From Geosiphon pyriformis (taxonomy: Eukaryota > Glomeromycota > Glomeromycetes > Archaeosporales > Geosiphonaceae), in the NCBI GenBank assembly GCA_016748015.1, contig JAAOMT010000675.1, positions 124,001 to 188,000 on the forward strand: DNA of 64,000 nucleotides. Reading direction: 5' to 3'. This document shows positions 13,813 to 27,500 of the stretch, piece by piece. A program made the translations under genes and the position numbers. The notes beneath the pieces are model-generated. The model saw only the letters and a list, made by a program, of their open reading frames with translations. It ran no database searches and was not told the DNA's origin. How positions within the stretch are numbered: position 1 is the stretch's first letter; each line of letters opens with the position of its first letter.

Positions 13813-14500
13813 TATTCAAAATAAGGAGAGTCGAAAGTGGAAAGTCTTATCGGTTTAGGAGATTGTTTTGGCCACTCCCAAAATCTGAGCTGCAGCAGAT
13901 AATATGAGCAGAATTCTTACATCTGTTTAAAATTTCTGCACGATATAAGGCCAATTCTCCTAAATACAAAGTTCACCCAAATGCATGTAAAATTTTAATA
14001 GTCTGAAATTTATTTAAAAACAATTGGCAATTCTTTGATGAAAGGTTGTATTCATAAATTATATATAATTTGGCTAAATCTTAGTTTTTTCCAGAAATTT
14101 TAAAATTTTAACATAAAATAAATAATTGTTAAAATTAAATAACAACTGTAAAGCAATTTAAAGTAATAATAATTAATATAAAACTTATATTTAAATTTTT
14201 TCGTTTAAAAGGGTTGATTTTTTTTACTGTTAATATTTTAATAAATTTTTGAAAGTTAAATGTAAAATATTGTATAATTTAATTATTGTATTTAGTTATA
14301 TTTGTGCATTTGAATTATTAATTAAATATAAAATAAAATTATAATAATTTTATAAATTTGGTTTAATTAATAATAATAATAATAATAATAAATAATTAAA
14401 ATTAATATATTAACAACAATTAATAATAATTAATAAATTAGTTTAAAAATATTAAATTAACTTAAAAAACAAAACAATATTATTATTATTAAATCAATAA
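13813..14500. other. 3' flank of CET1 and start of an AT-rich repeat block
   Basis: The gene-like composition ends near 13,990. After that the DNA is mostly A and T with short (TAA)n runs near 14,370. I see no gene. Confidence 0.5.
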
Positions 14501-15840
14501 TTTAATTTTAATATGCTTTTAAAAAAAAACTTCCTTGTATTTTTATGATTACAAAGTAAAAAATAAAAAAAATAGAACATTAACTTTATTTGGTTTTTTT
14601 GGTATTTATATTAATTTTATTATAATTATACTAATTATAATATCTAATTTAAATTTGGTTATAAACAATAGTTTTTTTATTTAAATAATAATAACAATAT
14701 ATTTACTAAAATTAATTTTAATTAATATATAGTTAAGTTATTTAATATATTGTATTTTAATTAATTATTACCAATTTTAAAAAAAATAAGTTATATTTTT
14801 ATATATAATTTTGATTAATTAATTAAATAGAAACTAAAATACTTTTTTTTGTTTTTAAAAAATATTGTTAATTTTAATAGTATTTAAAAAATATTTATTA
14901 ACTATTAAAAATTTTTTGAATAAATAATTTTTATTTTAATATTTAATAAAACTATTAAAATTAATTTGGTAAAAATAGAATATAATTATATAAAAATATA
15001 AGATCAAAAATTAAATTGCCAAGAAATTTTTCAAATAAAACTATTTATTATTCTTTTTTTTATAATTTGAAATTTTTTAAATTAAGAATAAAGTAGTTTT
15101 TATATTAATTTTTTTAAATAATAAAAATATTTTGAATTAGTTGTTTAATTACAAATGTTTAAATTTGTAAGTGTTAAATTAACTCTTAATTAATTTTTTG
15201 GTTTATTTTGTAAAATTAAAAATCGAAATTAAAAATACATTTTTGGTTTTTCATGAATATTGTATTAATATATATTTTGTTTTATTAATAATATATTAAT
15301 ACTGAATGTTTTGGATTTATAGGTTTTCAAAATATATTTTGTTTACTTAAAAAATATAAAATAGCTTTTAAACAAAAAAAAGTGTTGTTTTAAATAAAAA
15401 TATTTTGATTTTAAAGTTTTAATACTAGTTTAATTCAAATTATTGTCTAAATTTTTGGCTAATAAAAGTTTATAAAATGTTAAATTAATTTTTTAAATCA
15501 AAGAATATGCACAATTCAAATAATTTTTATGTAACTTATACTAATTTAAAAACTATTAATGTATTTACAAATAATTTTTTTAAGAACTTAGACTTTTTAA
15601 AAATTTTTAATAATATTGCTATTTTTTTTAATAATCTGAATTTAAATATAAAAATAGCTATTACAAATATAATTTTTTCTATTTTAATTGAACTACAAAT
15701 TATTGTTGTTATATTAAAATATGTATTTATATTAAATAAAATTTTAATAAATATAAATAATTAAACTGTATTAAATATGTGTATTTTAAGATATTTTTTA
15801 CTAAATCTAATTTTTATGTTAAATATTAATTAAAAAAATA
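14500..15840 (+). pseudogene. Extremely decayed LINE ORF2 remnant (RT end to RNase H)
   Basis: In copy D the segment before RNase H reads YRIAFVKQF...NWKTFKWW; here, at about 15,350-15,470, the plus strand reads YKIAFKQKKVLF, stop, IKIF, stop. At 15,560-15,740 the frame reads NVFTNNFFKNLDFLKIFNNI and IAITNIIFSILIELQIIVVI. This follows copy A RNase H residues EIYTDEFLKCAGSVKAADRA and KVTGLLSSTLTELQAVVLAL position by position, including the family's Glu (in LIEL). Nearly all C and G have become T and A. The left limit is uncertain. The open frame at 15,507-15,764 is a relic, not a gene. Confidence 0.6.
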
Positions 15841-15849
15841 GTATATAAC

Positions 15850-17055
15850 AGATACTATATACAATAAATATTTATCAATTGTGTAGTCTAAAATTATAGA
15901 TTATTTGGTTTTGTTAAAAATAAATATACAAATAAACTAATCAATAATATGACTGCTTTATTTTTTTATTTTTTTATTTTAATTAATAATTAATAATTAA
16001 TATATAATAATTAAAGATATAATAATGTTTAGTAATATAAAGTATTTTGTTTATAATCTGTTTTGTTTAATTAAATATATATATTAGAAAATTTAAACTA
16101 AAAATAATAATATTTAATAATGATTTAATTAAATATGTATATATTTTTGGTTTGATAATTTATTTATATATAATTTTTAAGTATATAAACAAATTTTTAA
16201 TTGTTATAAAAAAATAATTATGTAACAGAATATTATTATTAAAGATTTTTTGTTCTTTTTTTTTGTTGTTATTAATACTGTTTTTGCTATTTAATTTTGC
16301 TATTAATAAAAACTGGTAAATTTTTAATAAGCTAATTTTTCTTTCAAAGTATCTTTCTGTATTTTAAATTGTATATACTATTAGATTTATAATTAAATAA
16401 CCAGTTTTATGCCAATTATTTTATATAGTTACTTTATAGTAAAAATCAACTTTTTTACAAAAAGTTTTTATCTGTAAGTTTCTTAATAAATATGTAGTTA
16501 TTTTATTATAAAAGTTAATTTTTTTACAGAAAATCTTAATTATAAACTACTTAATAATATAAAATATAAAAAAAATAAAATAAATTAAATTAAAAAAAAT
16601 AAAAGATAAATTCAAAAAAATTATTTTCTAACAGTTATTAAAATTAATAGCTAATTAGTTTCAAAATATTAGTTTTTAATTTTATAAATTTCGAGTAATA
16701 ATAGTTAAAAATTTAAGTTTTTAAGATAAATTTTATTGAATTAATTTGTAAAAAAAATAATTTTAATTAAGATATCTAGTAAAAAATAATTTTAATTTAA
16801 AATATATTTTTTCAAAAATATAAAATTTTTTTTATACAACTTATTATAATACTATTTTATAATTTTTTTTTAATATTTTAGCAAACTAAAAATATATTTT
16901 GTTAAATTACAAGTTATTTTTATGAATTATTAAATATTTTATTAAATTTTTAATATTTTAGCAAATTTTTAAATATTATATAATTTGGTATATTACATGA
17001 TCTGATTATTATAATTTAATTATATTTGTGTTTTGTACAAATTAAATTATAAAAA
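15850..17055 (-). repeat. Old LTR copy (larger part), split by LINE A
   Basis: The reverse complement follows the LTR at 57.5-59.1 kb. Clear blocks include AACTATATAAAATAATTGGC, which matches AACTACATAAAATAACTAGC at about 58,256, and AACTACATATTTATTAAG, which matches AACTACACATTTTTAATAAG at about 58,207. It also matches the copy at 43.7-45.2 kb along hundreds of bases. The remaining about 120 bp lie at 23,850-23,975, beyond LINE A, so the LINE inserted into this LTR. Differences are mostly G-to-A and C-to-T. The left end is uncertain. Confidence 0.65.
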
Positions 17056-17159
17056 ACTTCTTTCTCTCTTACTCCAAAAGCACATTTTCTAAAAAAAAAG
17101 TTTTTTTATTTTTTCTTGTTAGTTTTTTCAACATTTCTTTAAATAATAACTCTTTCATC

Positions 17160-19017
17160 GTGGATTTAAAGGCTGTTTCAAGCAGTGATATGTCAAAAAA
17201 GAAGGCGTCCAAAAATGCTTTTCATGGTTTTGTTGGTAGTTCTTTCATTCAGAAAAAAAAAATGGTTCTTGGGAATGTTAAACACTCTGGTATTGAGAAG
17301 AATATCTCTTTGAGTAAATCTGGACCTGGTAATAGTGTGTATTCTGATGTGAATAGTCTGTCTGGTAATAATAAGGATGTTGGCATGACTGGTGTAAATG
17401 GTGGGTCTCTTTTGGGTTCAGCTACAACCACTCCCAAGACAAAATGTATCAATACTGGTATGGTGTTTGGCTTTCTACTTGGCTTTTTTGATTTTACTAT
17501 GGATGATGATAATATTGTGCTTCCTTCTTACTTGTTTATCTCTCTGGAAAAAAAATCCCAGTGGAAGTGTCAGTCAGGAAGTCTTTTGCTTTGGATATTA
17601 ATCTTTCAGCAGTGGATGGCAAATTTGCTACAGCTAAGACCCAGTTCATCAGAAAAATTTTCTCATTAGTCAATAGTTTTGGGAGGGCCACTATCCTCTC
17701 AAAATTTAAAGAAATCATCAGATCTACCTTTACATCAGAAAACAGCATAGAGAAAGCCATATTATTGGCCAAAGAAAAAGAGATTGTCATAAACACTGAT
17801 CTTAAGAGACAAGAAATTCATTCAGATTGGGCTGTGGTCATCAAGAAAATTCTCATAAACATGCCAAAGAATATGATCGTCGCTGCACTAGCTGAATTTG
17901 GTAAAATTAAGTCAATCAAAATTCAACTTATTGAATTGTGGCAAAAAGCTGTGGTAGAATTTGCTGAATTAGATCAGACTGAACAATTGGCTGCTAAATA
18001 GTCCTTTTTGATTGGTAAAAATTCGGTACATGTGACTATGACTATGAGTGATCATGAGACTTGGGCATCAAGAAACAGGTTCAGAGCTTTGCTGTTTACT
18101 TTGCCAGTGAGAACATCTGCTCATGATTTGGGCACTCTTTTGGATGGGGCTGGTGAAAAAACCTGTGTCATTAATCACTCAATAGATTCTGACAACTAGG
18201 TACACTGTGCTGTAGTTGGTTTTAAATCTGAAGAAGATTTGGAGTCTGCTTATCACACTGAGCTAATATTTGGTGATGTTAAATTATCTTGAACTAAATT
18301 GAACTTGGTTCACTGTGAAAAGTGTGGGCATTTTGGCCATTCTGTTCTGGAGTGTGATACATCAACTCCACTTATTTCTAAGTCCTCAAGACCTATTAGA
18401 AGAGTCTCTTTAGAAGACCATCATCTCCGGCTGGCAAAATTGTATGCTAGGAAGGGTGTTTTTATTTCTAAACTACTGCTTTTGGTGGCAAATTTTGGGT
18501 GCAAGTGGTCTCACTTGCTTCTCCTTCTAATGGCTCTTATTTCGACTCTGGTTTTGGGTCTGGTCTTTCTTTTTCTGGTTTTTCAAGTATTAAAAGAAGC
18601 CCACTGGTTGTTCAAGATGAATTTTCAATCAATGATTGTCTAGCTTTACTGGAATGTTCCTTAGAATTACTAGCTGATCAGGTGTTAAATATTGTGTGTA
18701 GATTAAATAGTATAGAGCTGGTGCTCTTGATGCCTATTACTCAAGTTGTACTTCCGGCTGCTTCTGTTTCTATATTGACATCACCTAATACTGATATGGT
18801 TTTGGATGTCTCATGGTTGTTTCTTTCTCCCTCTTTTTCAGTATTAGAAAACAAAGTGGTGGATTTGAGTCTGAGTAGTTCAAAAGTTTTTACCTCAAAA
18901 ATTGGCAGTTTGGAATCTAAGATAATGACTCTCAAAGTTTCTATTGGTTCAATCTTGGAGAAGTTAGATCTGTTGTATATAGATTCAGATTCTTTGGTGC
19001 ATCTTTTGCATCAATAA
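17160..19017 (+). pseudogene. LINE A ORF1 (gag-like, RRM and zinc knuckle), broken
   Basis: Begins near 17,160-17,190. A frameshift lies at the A-run near 17,546. The next frame contains an RRM-like segment (AVVIKKILINMPKNMIVAAL, EFGKIKSIKIQLIELWQKAV) and, at about 18,309, a zinc knuckle CEKCGHFGHSVLEC (C-x2-C-x4-H-x4-C). Stops at 17,999, 18,197 and 18,290 all fall where sister copies have Trp. The frame ends with TAA at 19,015-19,017. ORF1 proteins of this class bind element RNA and assemble particles with ORF2. Confidence 0.75.
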
Positions 19018-22000
19018 GTAAGCTTATTTGAAGAGTGGCTACATGCAATGTTAGGAGTATGTTAAATTTAGCTAAGTAGGAAGACATTGTTTGTTAGCAT
19101 AAGAATTCAGAAAATATGATTTTGATTGTTACTGAAACAAAATTGAGGTCTGATATTAAGCCTTGGATTATGAATAAATTTGATGGACTTTGGGTTTTTA
19201 CTTCTGATTTGGATGTTGGATTTCATGGTGCTGAGGTTGCCATAATTATAAAAAATTCTTTGGCTCAACATGTTTCGAAAGTGAATGAGATTCCTGGTCA
19301 TTTGATTTTTGTGCACCTTTTGTTCAAGAACAAGCTTTCAGTTATAATCTTAGGTCTGTACACTGGTGTATCTATTGGCACATGATTTAGTCAAGCTGCT
19401 AATATCAATTCTATGGTTTCTAAGGTGGTCAATTCCAGCTCTTTTGTGGTTTTGGGGTGGTGATTTTAATGAAAATAGCAAAAATACAAGTTTCAAGTTC
19501 TGTTTGGGTTTGGGCCTGGTTAATACTTTTGATGGATACTTATTGGTCAAGGCTTCCACCTAAAGCAATTCTAAAGATGTTAAGAAAGTAATTGATTTTA
19601 TTTTAGTGAGTGGAAATTTAGTATCTGCTCTGACATTGTATTTTGTCAATAGTATATTTGAGTTTTTTGATAGAAATCATAAGTTAGTTTTTATTTCAAT
19701 TGGTTTGGGTGGGCTATTGGATACACATTTTATTAACATTCACAGACAAGCCAACTATAACTGGTGGAAATTCAAATTAAAGAAAGCAGACAATGTTCAA
19801 TAGTTAAGCTTTGAAGACTGCTTTTTTGCCATGTTGTTAACTAAGTTAGACATGTTTGAAGAAACAAAAATCAATGATGACTTGAATACAATGTGGAAAA
19901 TGTTGGAAGAGGTTGTAATATGGACTGCTGACACAGTTTTCTCTAGGATCTAATATAGTGAATATGACTGTTCAAGGAATAAGCAATCTTCCAAATTCTT
20001 TAAATTGAAGCTGCTTGTTGTAAAGGTTGTGAAATGTTGAAACTCCAGTGATCTTCTGAATTTCAACTATCTTATTAAGGTCTGGTTGACTGTTGATGTA
20101 GTTGAAGCTTTTAAGGTTGATGGCATGGTTTTGAACAGTGTAAGCTCAATGGAGTTGATTAAACATTTATCAGTAATAAAAAAAGAGTATTATAAGTCCA
20201 AGTATTGCAAGTCTAAGGTTGCTAAGAATACTGCTATAAGAAAGGCAATTGACCATCATATGGAAAACTTCTGTTCTGACAAAGAAAAGATGATAAAAAG
20301 CATTTTAGAATGTCTATTTTGCAAAGTGGTTTTAGATCACTTGGTAGTGAATTATGAGCTGGTAATTGTGTCTAATGAAGTAAAGCTCAAGGTTGATAAA
20401 ATTATGGAAAAGTAGACAAGAAAGCAATCAATTCTTCCAAAAATACTTGACCTCTGGACTTGTCAATATATGCTTCTAAATTATGTAGATGATAATGCTT
20501 TCTCTGGTACAATGAATGAAATTGGTATAGAAGAATTGTTTCTGGTTGTAGATAATTTGCCAAACAATAAAGCAGCTGGATTATCAGAAATATCTAATGA
20601 ACTTTGGAAGCATTGTGGTGAGGAGGTTTTGGTCTGTCTTTTGAAATTGTTGAATTTGTGTTTGAGTATGAGTGCAGTTTCTGATCTGTGGAAAGAAGCA
20701 TGGGTTTTAATGATTCCAAAACCTTATAAATGGAATGATGTTTTGACTAATACTAGACCTATTGTATTAGTCAAAACAGCATGCAAAATACTATCTAAGA
20801 TTTTATCTGATTGGATATCTTTGGCTTGTAACAAGTTTAATGTTCTTTGTGATGACAATTTTTCAGTGTTGAAGGGTACTTTGACCCAGTTTCTTATTTT
20901 TGCTATTGGCTCAGTTGTTAAAGATGCTCTGGAAAAAAACAGAGAGCTTTGGTTAGTGCTGCAGGATATGTGCAAAACCTATGATTCAGTAAGTTAGCAT
21001 CATTTGCGAGTGAGCTTGTGCTGTATCAAAATGTGTGAATGTTTTATCCAATTTTTTGGCAATATTTATGAAAACCAGGTTAACAAAGTAATGACCAACT
21101 TTGGATTGTTAAATGATTATAGAGTACATAATGGGTTGGATCAAAGAGAAGTCTTTTCCTTACTGCTTTGAAGAATATTTTATGATCCATTTTTGTGTGA
21201 AGTGAAAAAGCATGAGCACTTATGTGAATATAGAATTGATTTTAAGTTTATAGTGAAGTCTAGCAGGATTGAGACAAGTGGAGGAAAAACTTTCTTTTTG
21301 GCTGCAAGCATTTTTGTTGATGATATAATTTGGGTCAGAAGTAGTCAGGCATCTATGCAGTATATTTTGAACATTGTTAGTAAATTTTTTGTGATCAATG
21401 ACATCTTAATTAATAATAATAAGACGGTTATAATTCCTATTAATCAGGGAGTTAAGGATGCTTTGCTATTAATTAATGGATTGCCAATTTTGATTGCTAA
21501 AAAGGATGAGTCACACTAATATCTAGGTATCTTTTTGTTAACTAAGGGTCTCTCTAAGTCCAGTTTGGCTCAAGCCCATAAGGATGTTAGGCTTTTTTCT
21601 AATATAGTGTTAAGAAAAACTATTACAGATAAACAATTCTGTTATTTGGTTTTGGTGGTTTTGCAACCTATTGTTAGCTATTGTATACAGTTCAGTTTTA
21701 TTATGTTAGATGTGTGTTATAAGTGAGATATTATAATTAAAAAAGATCTTAGAGCTAAAGCTGGTTTACCATGTGACTTTCCCAGTGAGGTCTTGCACCA
21801 CTCTTTTTTATATGGTTTGAAGCTCTTTGAGCAAGTACAGTCTGAAAGAAAGCTGGCATCACTGATTTTATTTTCTAATGACCACAGCATTCTTGGATGT
21901 TTATTTGATTATAGATTTTTGGATTTGCAAGTTCTGAAATGGTCTCCTCTGAATCCTTTGCAATTTTCTGTTAAATTGCATATTAGTCCTGTTAACAATT

Positions 22001-23689
22001 TTTTGGCAGAGGTGGTGAAGATTTTTTTGGAGAATGAATTATCTTTAGTGAACAATTTATCTTGTGTCTTTCATAAGTCTGGTGATTTTCCAATGTCTGG
22101 CATTCTGAATCAGTCTTTGTATTACAAATCTATTTTTTTATTAAAGTGTTTTGGTATTGCTTTTGGTGACAAAATTCTTGACAAGAAAGAAAAGGTAATG
22201 GACTGGAAAACATTTTGATATTGGAAGTGATTGAATCCGAGAGGCCCTGTGCCTTACTGGTTTTTTTTGATGTCTGATTTTATGAACAATTCTATTTTTT
22301 TGGGAATCAGAGCTGCTATTGCTACTAAGGAGAATGTGCTAAGTGTTTTGGATTTTGATGAGATCTCTGAAGTTTGTAATAGTCTACTGGAGGTGTGGTC
22401 TGATTGTATTGAGATTTATACAGATGAGTTCTTGAAATGTGCTGGTTCTGTTAAGGCAGCAGATAGAGCAGCTGCATACTTCCTGGCTGTGAACACAGGC
22501 ATTGGAGTTAAGGTTACTGGACTTTTGTCTTCTACTTTAACTGAATTGCAAGCTGTGGTGTTAGCTTTGGAGTGTGTTCCATCTTTATGCTTAGTGGTTT
22601 TGTACTCGGATAATCAATCTGTGATTGATGCCTGCATTTCCGAGGCTTTTTTAACTACATCTGACTTCCATAACCAATGTTAGATTAAAAGATTGCAAAT
22701 TGTCAATCTCCTTAAAGACAAGAATATTTCAATCAAGTTGGTGAAGATTAAAGAACATTTAGATATATTGGGCAACATAAAAGCTGATGTGCTGGCTAAT
22801 AAGACTACTTTCTTGTCTTTTTTTTTGCCAGTTAAAATTTAGGAGAGGTTTCTGGTCACTGAAAAGACTGCCATATCTGGCAATGTTTGTTATTTTGCTC
22901 GGAACTTACACCAGTCAATATGCCATATTCATTGGGAGGCTAGTCTGGGTTTTAATATAGTTCTGGATTTTATGATTAAAGAAATAGATTAAAATGCCAC
23001 TATAACAATTTGGCATCCTGATTCGCACATGCTTTCTGAGTTCACCAGTAGGAAATCAGCCAATTTATACATGTATTTGATGAAGACTGTATATAAGCAG
23101 CTGCCAGTTGCAGTTAGAAAAAGATTATATAACAAAGATTATTCTGGTGTTTTGTGTTTGCTGTGTGACAAAATGGAGTTTTTTAATCATGTTTTTGCTT
23201 GTTCTGGTAACTCTGGCCTCCATGGAAACATTTTGGTTGAAGCTGCTGAAAAATAGATGTCAATGTCTGGTCTTTCAAGTTTGTTTCCATCTGCTATTCT
23301 GCTTTTGCTCTCATCATGTTCTTCAGATGTGAGTCTTTATACAGCAGTATGCAAGAATTTTGTAATGAGAAATTGGTATGCTGAGGCTGTTTCAGTTTTT
23401 GAGGGAAAAAAAAGCTACTCAGACCCTTGTAAAATACATCAGATTTGTGGTGGAGTTACAGCACACTCGAATATAGACTTTTAGGGCCAAGCATAGAGTG
23501 GAAATGGAAAAGACTGATTTGGCTGAAGATAATGGTATGGTTTTTGGCTTGTCCAGCTGTGTGGTTTCTATGTTGTCGGCTGGTGTTGTCTATATGCTTG
23601 GTGTTATAGAATTTTTTGCTGTTAAATTTGCAAAGTGCAAATTGTGTTGTTTTTCTCTGGTTTGGATGGTGATGCTTTTGTTATCATAG
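19014..23689 (+). pseudogene. LINE A ORF2 (endonuclease, RT, RNase H, zinc motif), broken
   Basis: Starts by homology at 19,014, where the ORF2 ATG has become ATA. Endonuclease pieces include VTETKLRSDIKPWIMNKF. RT pieces include NNKAAGLSEISNELWKH, a YDSV box and the catalytic-site block FVDDIIWV at about 21,320. RNase H has IYTDEFLK, LTELQAVVLALE and LYSDNQS (22,400-22,640). The C-terminal zinc motif is CLLCDKMEFFNHVFAC at about 23,160. Multiple stops and at least one shift of frame (around 19,380-19,460) make it inactive. Confidence 0.8.
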
Positions 23690-23849
23690 ATGTGTAGTGT
23701 TGTCTTGTCTGGCCTGAGTGGCTGACCACATATAGTCTGTGTGTAAGCTGCATTTAGTTGGTTCTACTTAGTTTGGTTCTATGTACTAAATAGCAGTTGG
23801 ATTTCATTCGTAAAACTTGTAATAAAAAAAAATTTAAATTATTAATTAA

Positions 23850-23975
23850 ATGATAATTTAAATAATTTAACAAAATAATAAGTAATAAACTGAAATAATA
23901 ATATATTTTAATTAATAATAAAAATTATAAAAATAATTTCATGTTAATTAATAACTTAATTTTTTGTTAATAATA
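23850..23975 (-). repeat. Terminal 120 bp of the old LTR interrupted by LINE A
   Basis: The reverse complement reads ATTAATTAACATGAAATT and CAGTTTATTACTTATTATTT, following the first about 120 bp of the LTR at 57,489. The same stretch occurs at 45,065-45,190 and 55,235-55,350. Similarity stops where the LTR should begin. Confidence 0.6.
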
Positions 23976-24384
23976 ATATATTCTAATATTATGTGATTTT
24001 TTTGTAAAAAAATAAAGTTTTTACATCATATTTTTATATGTAATGTTAATTTAAATAAATATAAAACATACTAATTAAGCATATTATTAAATAGAAATTA
24101 ATAATTAATGTTTGTTTTATTTTATTTTTTGTGTTATAAATATTTTTTTATAATATAATAAATACAAATTTATATATAACTTTGTATAAAAGTATGATTT
24201 TTAAATTTTGATTTAAGAAAATTGTTTTATTTTGTAATAATATTAAAAATATTATTTTTATAATAATAAATTTTATTAAAAAACACCAAAATTTTGTGTA
24301 ACTACATAAGTTCAAATTTAGAATTAGTATAAAAAATCTGGTATAATATAAAATAATAATTTAATTAATATTTTATTAACACAT
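23976..24384. other. AT-rich spacer between LINE A and LINE B
   Basis: About 400 bp of almost pure A and T. No gene, tail or LTR could be recognised. Confidence 0.5.
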
Positions 24385-24501
24385 TTAACGAGTATAGCCC
24401 AATCACTATCTAGTACATAGAGCCAAACTAAAAGGCTCAAACTAAATACGACTCACGCACTTTCTACATGTGGCTAGCCACTCAGGCCAGACAAGGCAAC
24501 A

Positions 24502-27500
24502 CTACACACCTATAATAACTCGCACACTGCCACCCAGACCAGAAAAGAAACAATAAGGCTTCCGATGACCAAAGCTAACAGCAAAAGAATTGGCCACACC
24601 AAGCAATCTTACAACACCATTAAACAAAACTGAAGACACACCACGAGAGAGCCCAGAAACAACACCACTGTCACAAACCAGACCAGCCTTCTCCATCACC
24701 ATCCGATGACTGGCCCTAGCCAACCACACTTTAGCACAATGTAGCTCAACCACAAACCTGACATAATCAATGATCTGAGTAGCTGCCACCTTTTTATCCT
24801 CAAAAATACTGCAAGCTTCCTCATATCACTCCCCCAGCACAAACCCTTTGCAAACCAAAGTGTACAACCCAACATCAATGAAACATTGAGACAAAACTTG
24901 CAACACAGCAGAAGCAGAGAAACCGCTAGCCAAAGCTGACCAATGGGCAGAAGCCTCAGCCAAAATCTCACCACGAACGCCAGACTCATGAACACAAGTA
25001 AAGATGTAGTCAGAAAACTCCACCCCACCACAAAACAAACATAATACACTAGAGTAGCACTTATCATACAATCTTTTTCTTATCACCACTAGCAATCTTC
25101 TGTGCACAGCCTTTATAATATAAGTGCGAAGTGTTAAGAATACCCGGCTAGTGAACCCAGTGAGCATATGAGAATCAGAATGTCACACCTTTGCCGTGAC
25201 AACCCAGTCTATGCAACCAATCATCACATCTGGAACCACATTACAACCAGACCCAGCTTCCCAATGAACACAACAAACAGACCGAAAAATATTCCTGACA
25301 AAATGACGGGCATTACCAGAAACAGTGACATCCTCAGCAACCAAAAAATATTCACGCACATTGACACAAAGGGAAAAGGGAGATTCAGAGACAGCCCCAG
25401 CAGCCAAGCCAGCTTCCACATTACCAGGAATCTCAGAGTGGCCTTTTATCTTAACCCAACTCACACTAAGATCCTTATTCCTGACCAACTTGAAAATATG
25501 ATGCCTCTCCAGCCAGCATTAATTACGGAAATCAGAGACGACCAAAGACATCTCAGACACATATGTGTCAATAGCAGCCTGGCTGTCAAGACATAATACC
25601 ACAGTACTTGAAAAAGGAACACACTCCAAAGCCAAAGCAACAGTCTGCAATTTGGCTATAGTAGATGACAAAAGGCCACTAACAGTGATACCAATGCTCT
25701 TATCCAAGACCGGAAAGTATGCAGCAGCACTACAGATGACCTCAACAGAGCCTGCATTCCTCAAAGACCCATCTGTAAAAACTTCAAAAAAGCCCGACCA
25801 AATGTCATGCAATCCATCTTTTACCGCAGAAAATTCTCCAGACTCCAAAATGTCCAAACCAAGCTTTTCCGCAGAGCCAATAGAACCAGAAAATGAACAA
25901 CTTTGACTCTTCAAAAACTCAGAAGAAACCAAGAACCAATAAGGCACAGGACCACGCAGATCCAATCTCTTCCAACAACAAAAAGTTTTTCAATCCAACA
26001 AAACACCTTTTTTATCAAAAAGCCAATCACCAAAAGTGACACCAAAGCATCTAAGAAATTTGACCGAGTCAAAATATAGAGACTTTCCAAGAATAGAGAA
26101 CAATGAAAAATGACCAGGATTACGAAATGCAGTGGGAAGGTTGTTCACCAAAAAAAGCTTATTGCCCAAAAAAATCTTCACCATCTCAGCCAAGAAATTG
26201 TTCACTGGACTAACATGCAACCTGATTGAAAACTGCAAAGGATCCAAAGGAGCCCAACCAAGAACCTGCAGATCCAAAAACCTATGTCTAAACAAATGCC
26301 CAAGAATACCAAAGGCATTAGAAAACATTATTAGAGCAGCAACCTTCCTCTCTGACTGCACCTGCTCAAAAAGCTTCAGGCCATACAATGAGGGATGATG
26401 CAAAGCAGTGTCAGAAAAATCACAGGGGAGACAAGCCTTAAACCTAAGACTCTTTCTAATCAAGACATCCCACTTGCGACAAACATTAGCAAAGACAAAA
26501 CTGAACTGAATACAATAGCTAACAATAGGCTGCAAAACAGCCGACACCAGATAGGAGAACTGTTTATCTGTAATAGCTTTTCTAAGCACAACATTGACAA
26601 AAAAACACACATCCACATAAGCCTTGACAACATTTGGCTTGGAGAGCCTCTCGGTTGACAGAAAAATACCTAGATACCAATGTGCTTCCCCTTTTTTGGC
26701 AATAGAAATTGGCTGACCATAAATGCTCAGTAAAGCAACTTTAACACCCTGATTGATGGGAATAGCTACTGTCTTCTCACTGTTGATAGAAATATCATTG
26801 ATCACAAAAAATTCACTGGCAATATTCAAAGCATATTGAGTAAAAGCCTGACAATTCCCAACTCAGATCATATCATCAACAAATGCACCAGCCGAAAAAT
26901 ACGATATTAAACCACTACCGCTCTCAATTCTGCCAGACTTTGAAACAAACTTAGTATCAATCCAGTACCCATACAATTGTTCATGCCTCTTAACCTTACA
27001 CAAAAGTGGATCATAAAAAATTCTCCACAGAAGCGGCAAAAAAACCTCACTCTGATCCAGCCTATTATGCACCTTATAATCACCAGACAAACCAAAGTCA
27101 GTCTTTACCCTATTAACTCTATCCTCATGAATACCACCAAAAAACCTTATGAACCTCTCACACATCTTGACATGCTGCAAACTAGCTCTTAAATAATGCC
27201 ACCCAACTGAATCATAAGCTTTCTGCATATCCTGCAAGACCAACCATAACTCCTTATTCTTCTCCATGGCATCCTCAATCACCAAACCGACAGCAAACAC
27301 TGGAGATTGTGTGGATGTACCCTTCAGCACCGAAAAATTGTTACCTCGAAGAACATTGAACTTGCTACAAGCCATTGAAATACGATCAGACAGAATCTTG
27401 GAAAGAATCTTCCTGGCAGTCTCAATCAAAGCAATGGGCCAAGTGTTTGTAAGAACTCCATCTCAGTCATAAGGCTTAGGAATCATTGACACTCAAGTCC

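Larger units (their letters stand above)
17056..23840 (+). mobile_element. LINE copy A (I/Tad-like non-LTR retrotransposon), near full length, inactive
   Basis: One 6.8 kb element with ORF1, ORF2, 3' tail and terminal A-rich run. It carries CCHC knuckle, endonuclease, reverse transcriptase, RNase H and C-terminal zinc motif, the layout of the I/Tad group. Unlike copies B and C it has frameshifts as well as nonsense codons, so it is older or from another subfamily (roughly two thirds identical to B in ORF2 by eye). The 3' tail has the shared segment GGCTGACCACATATAG at about 23,720 and ends with ATTCGTAAAAC followed by A-rich DNA. It sits inside an old LTR. Confidence 0.85.

Noticed and set aside
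15507-15764. 85-codon frame as a small gene
   Set aside because: It aligns with LINE RNase H after C-to-T erosion, so it is a relic.
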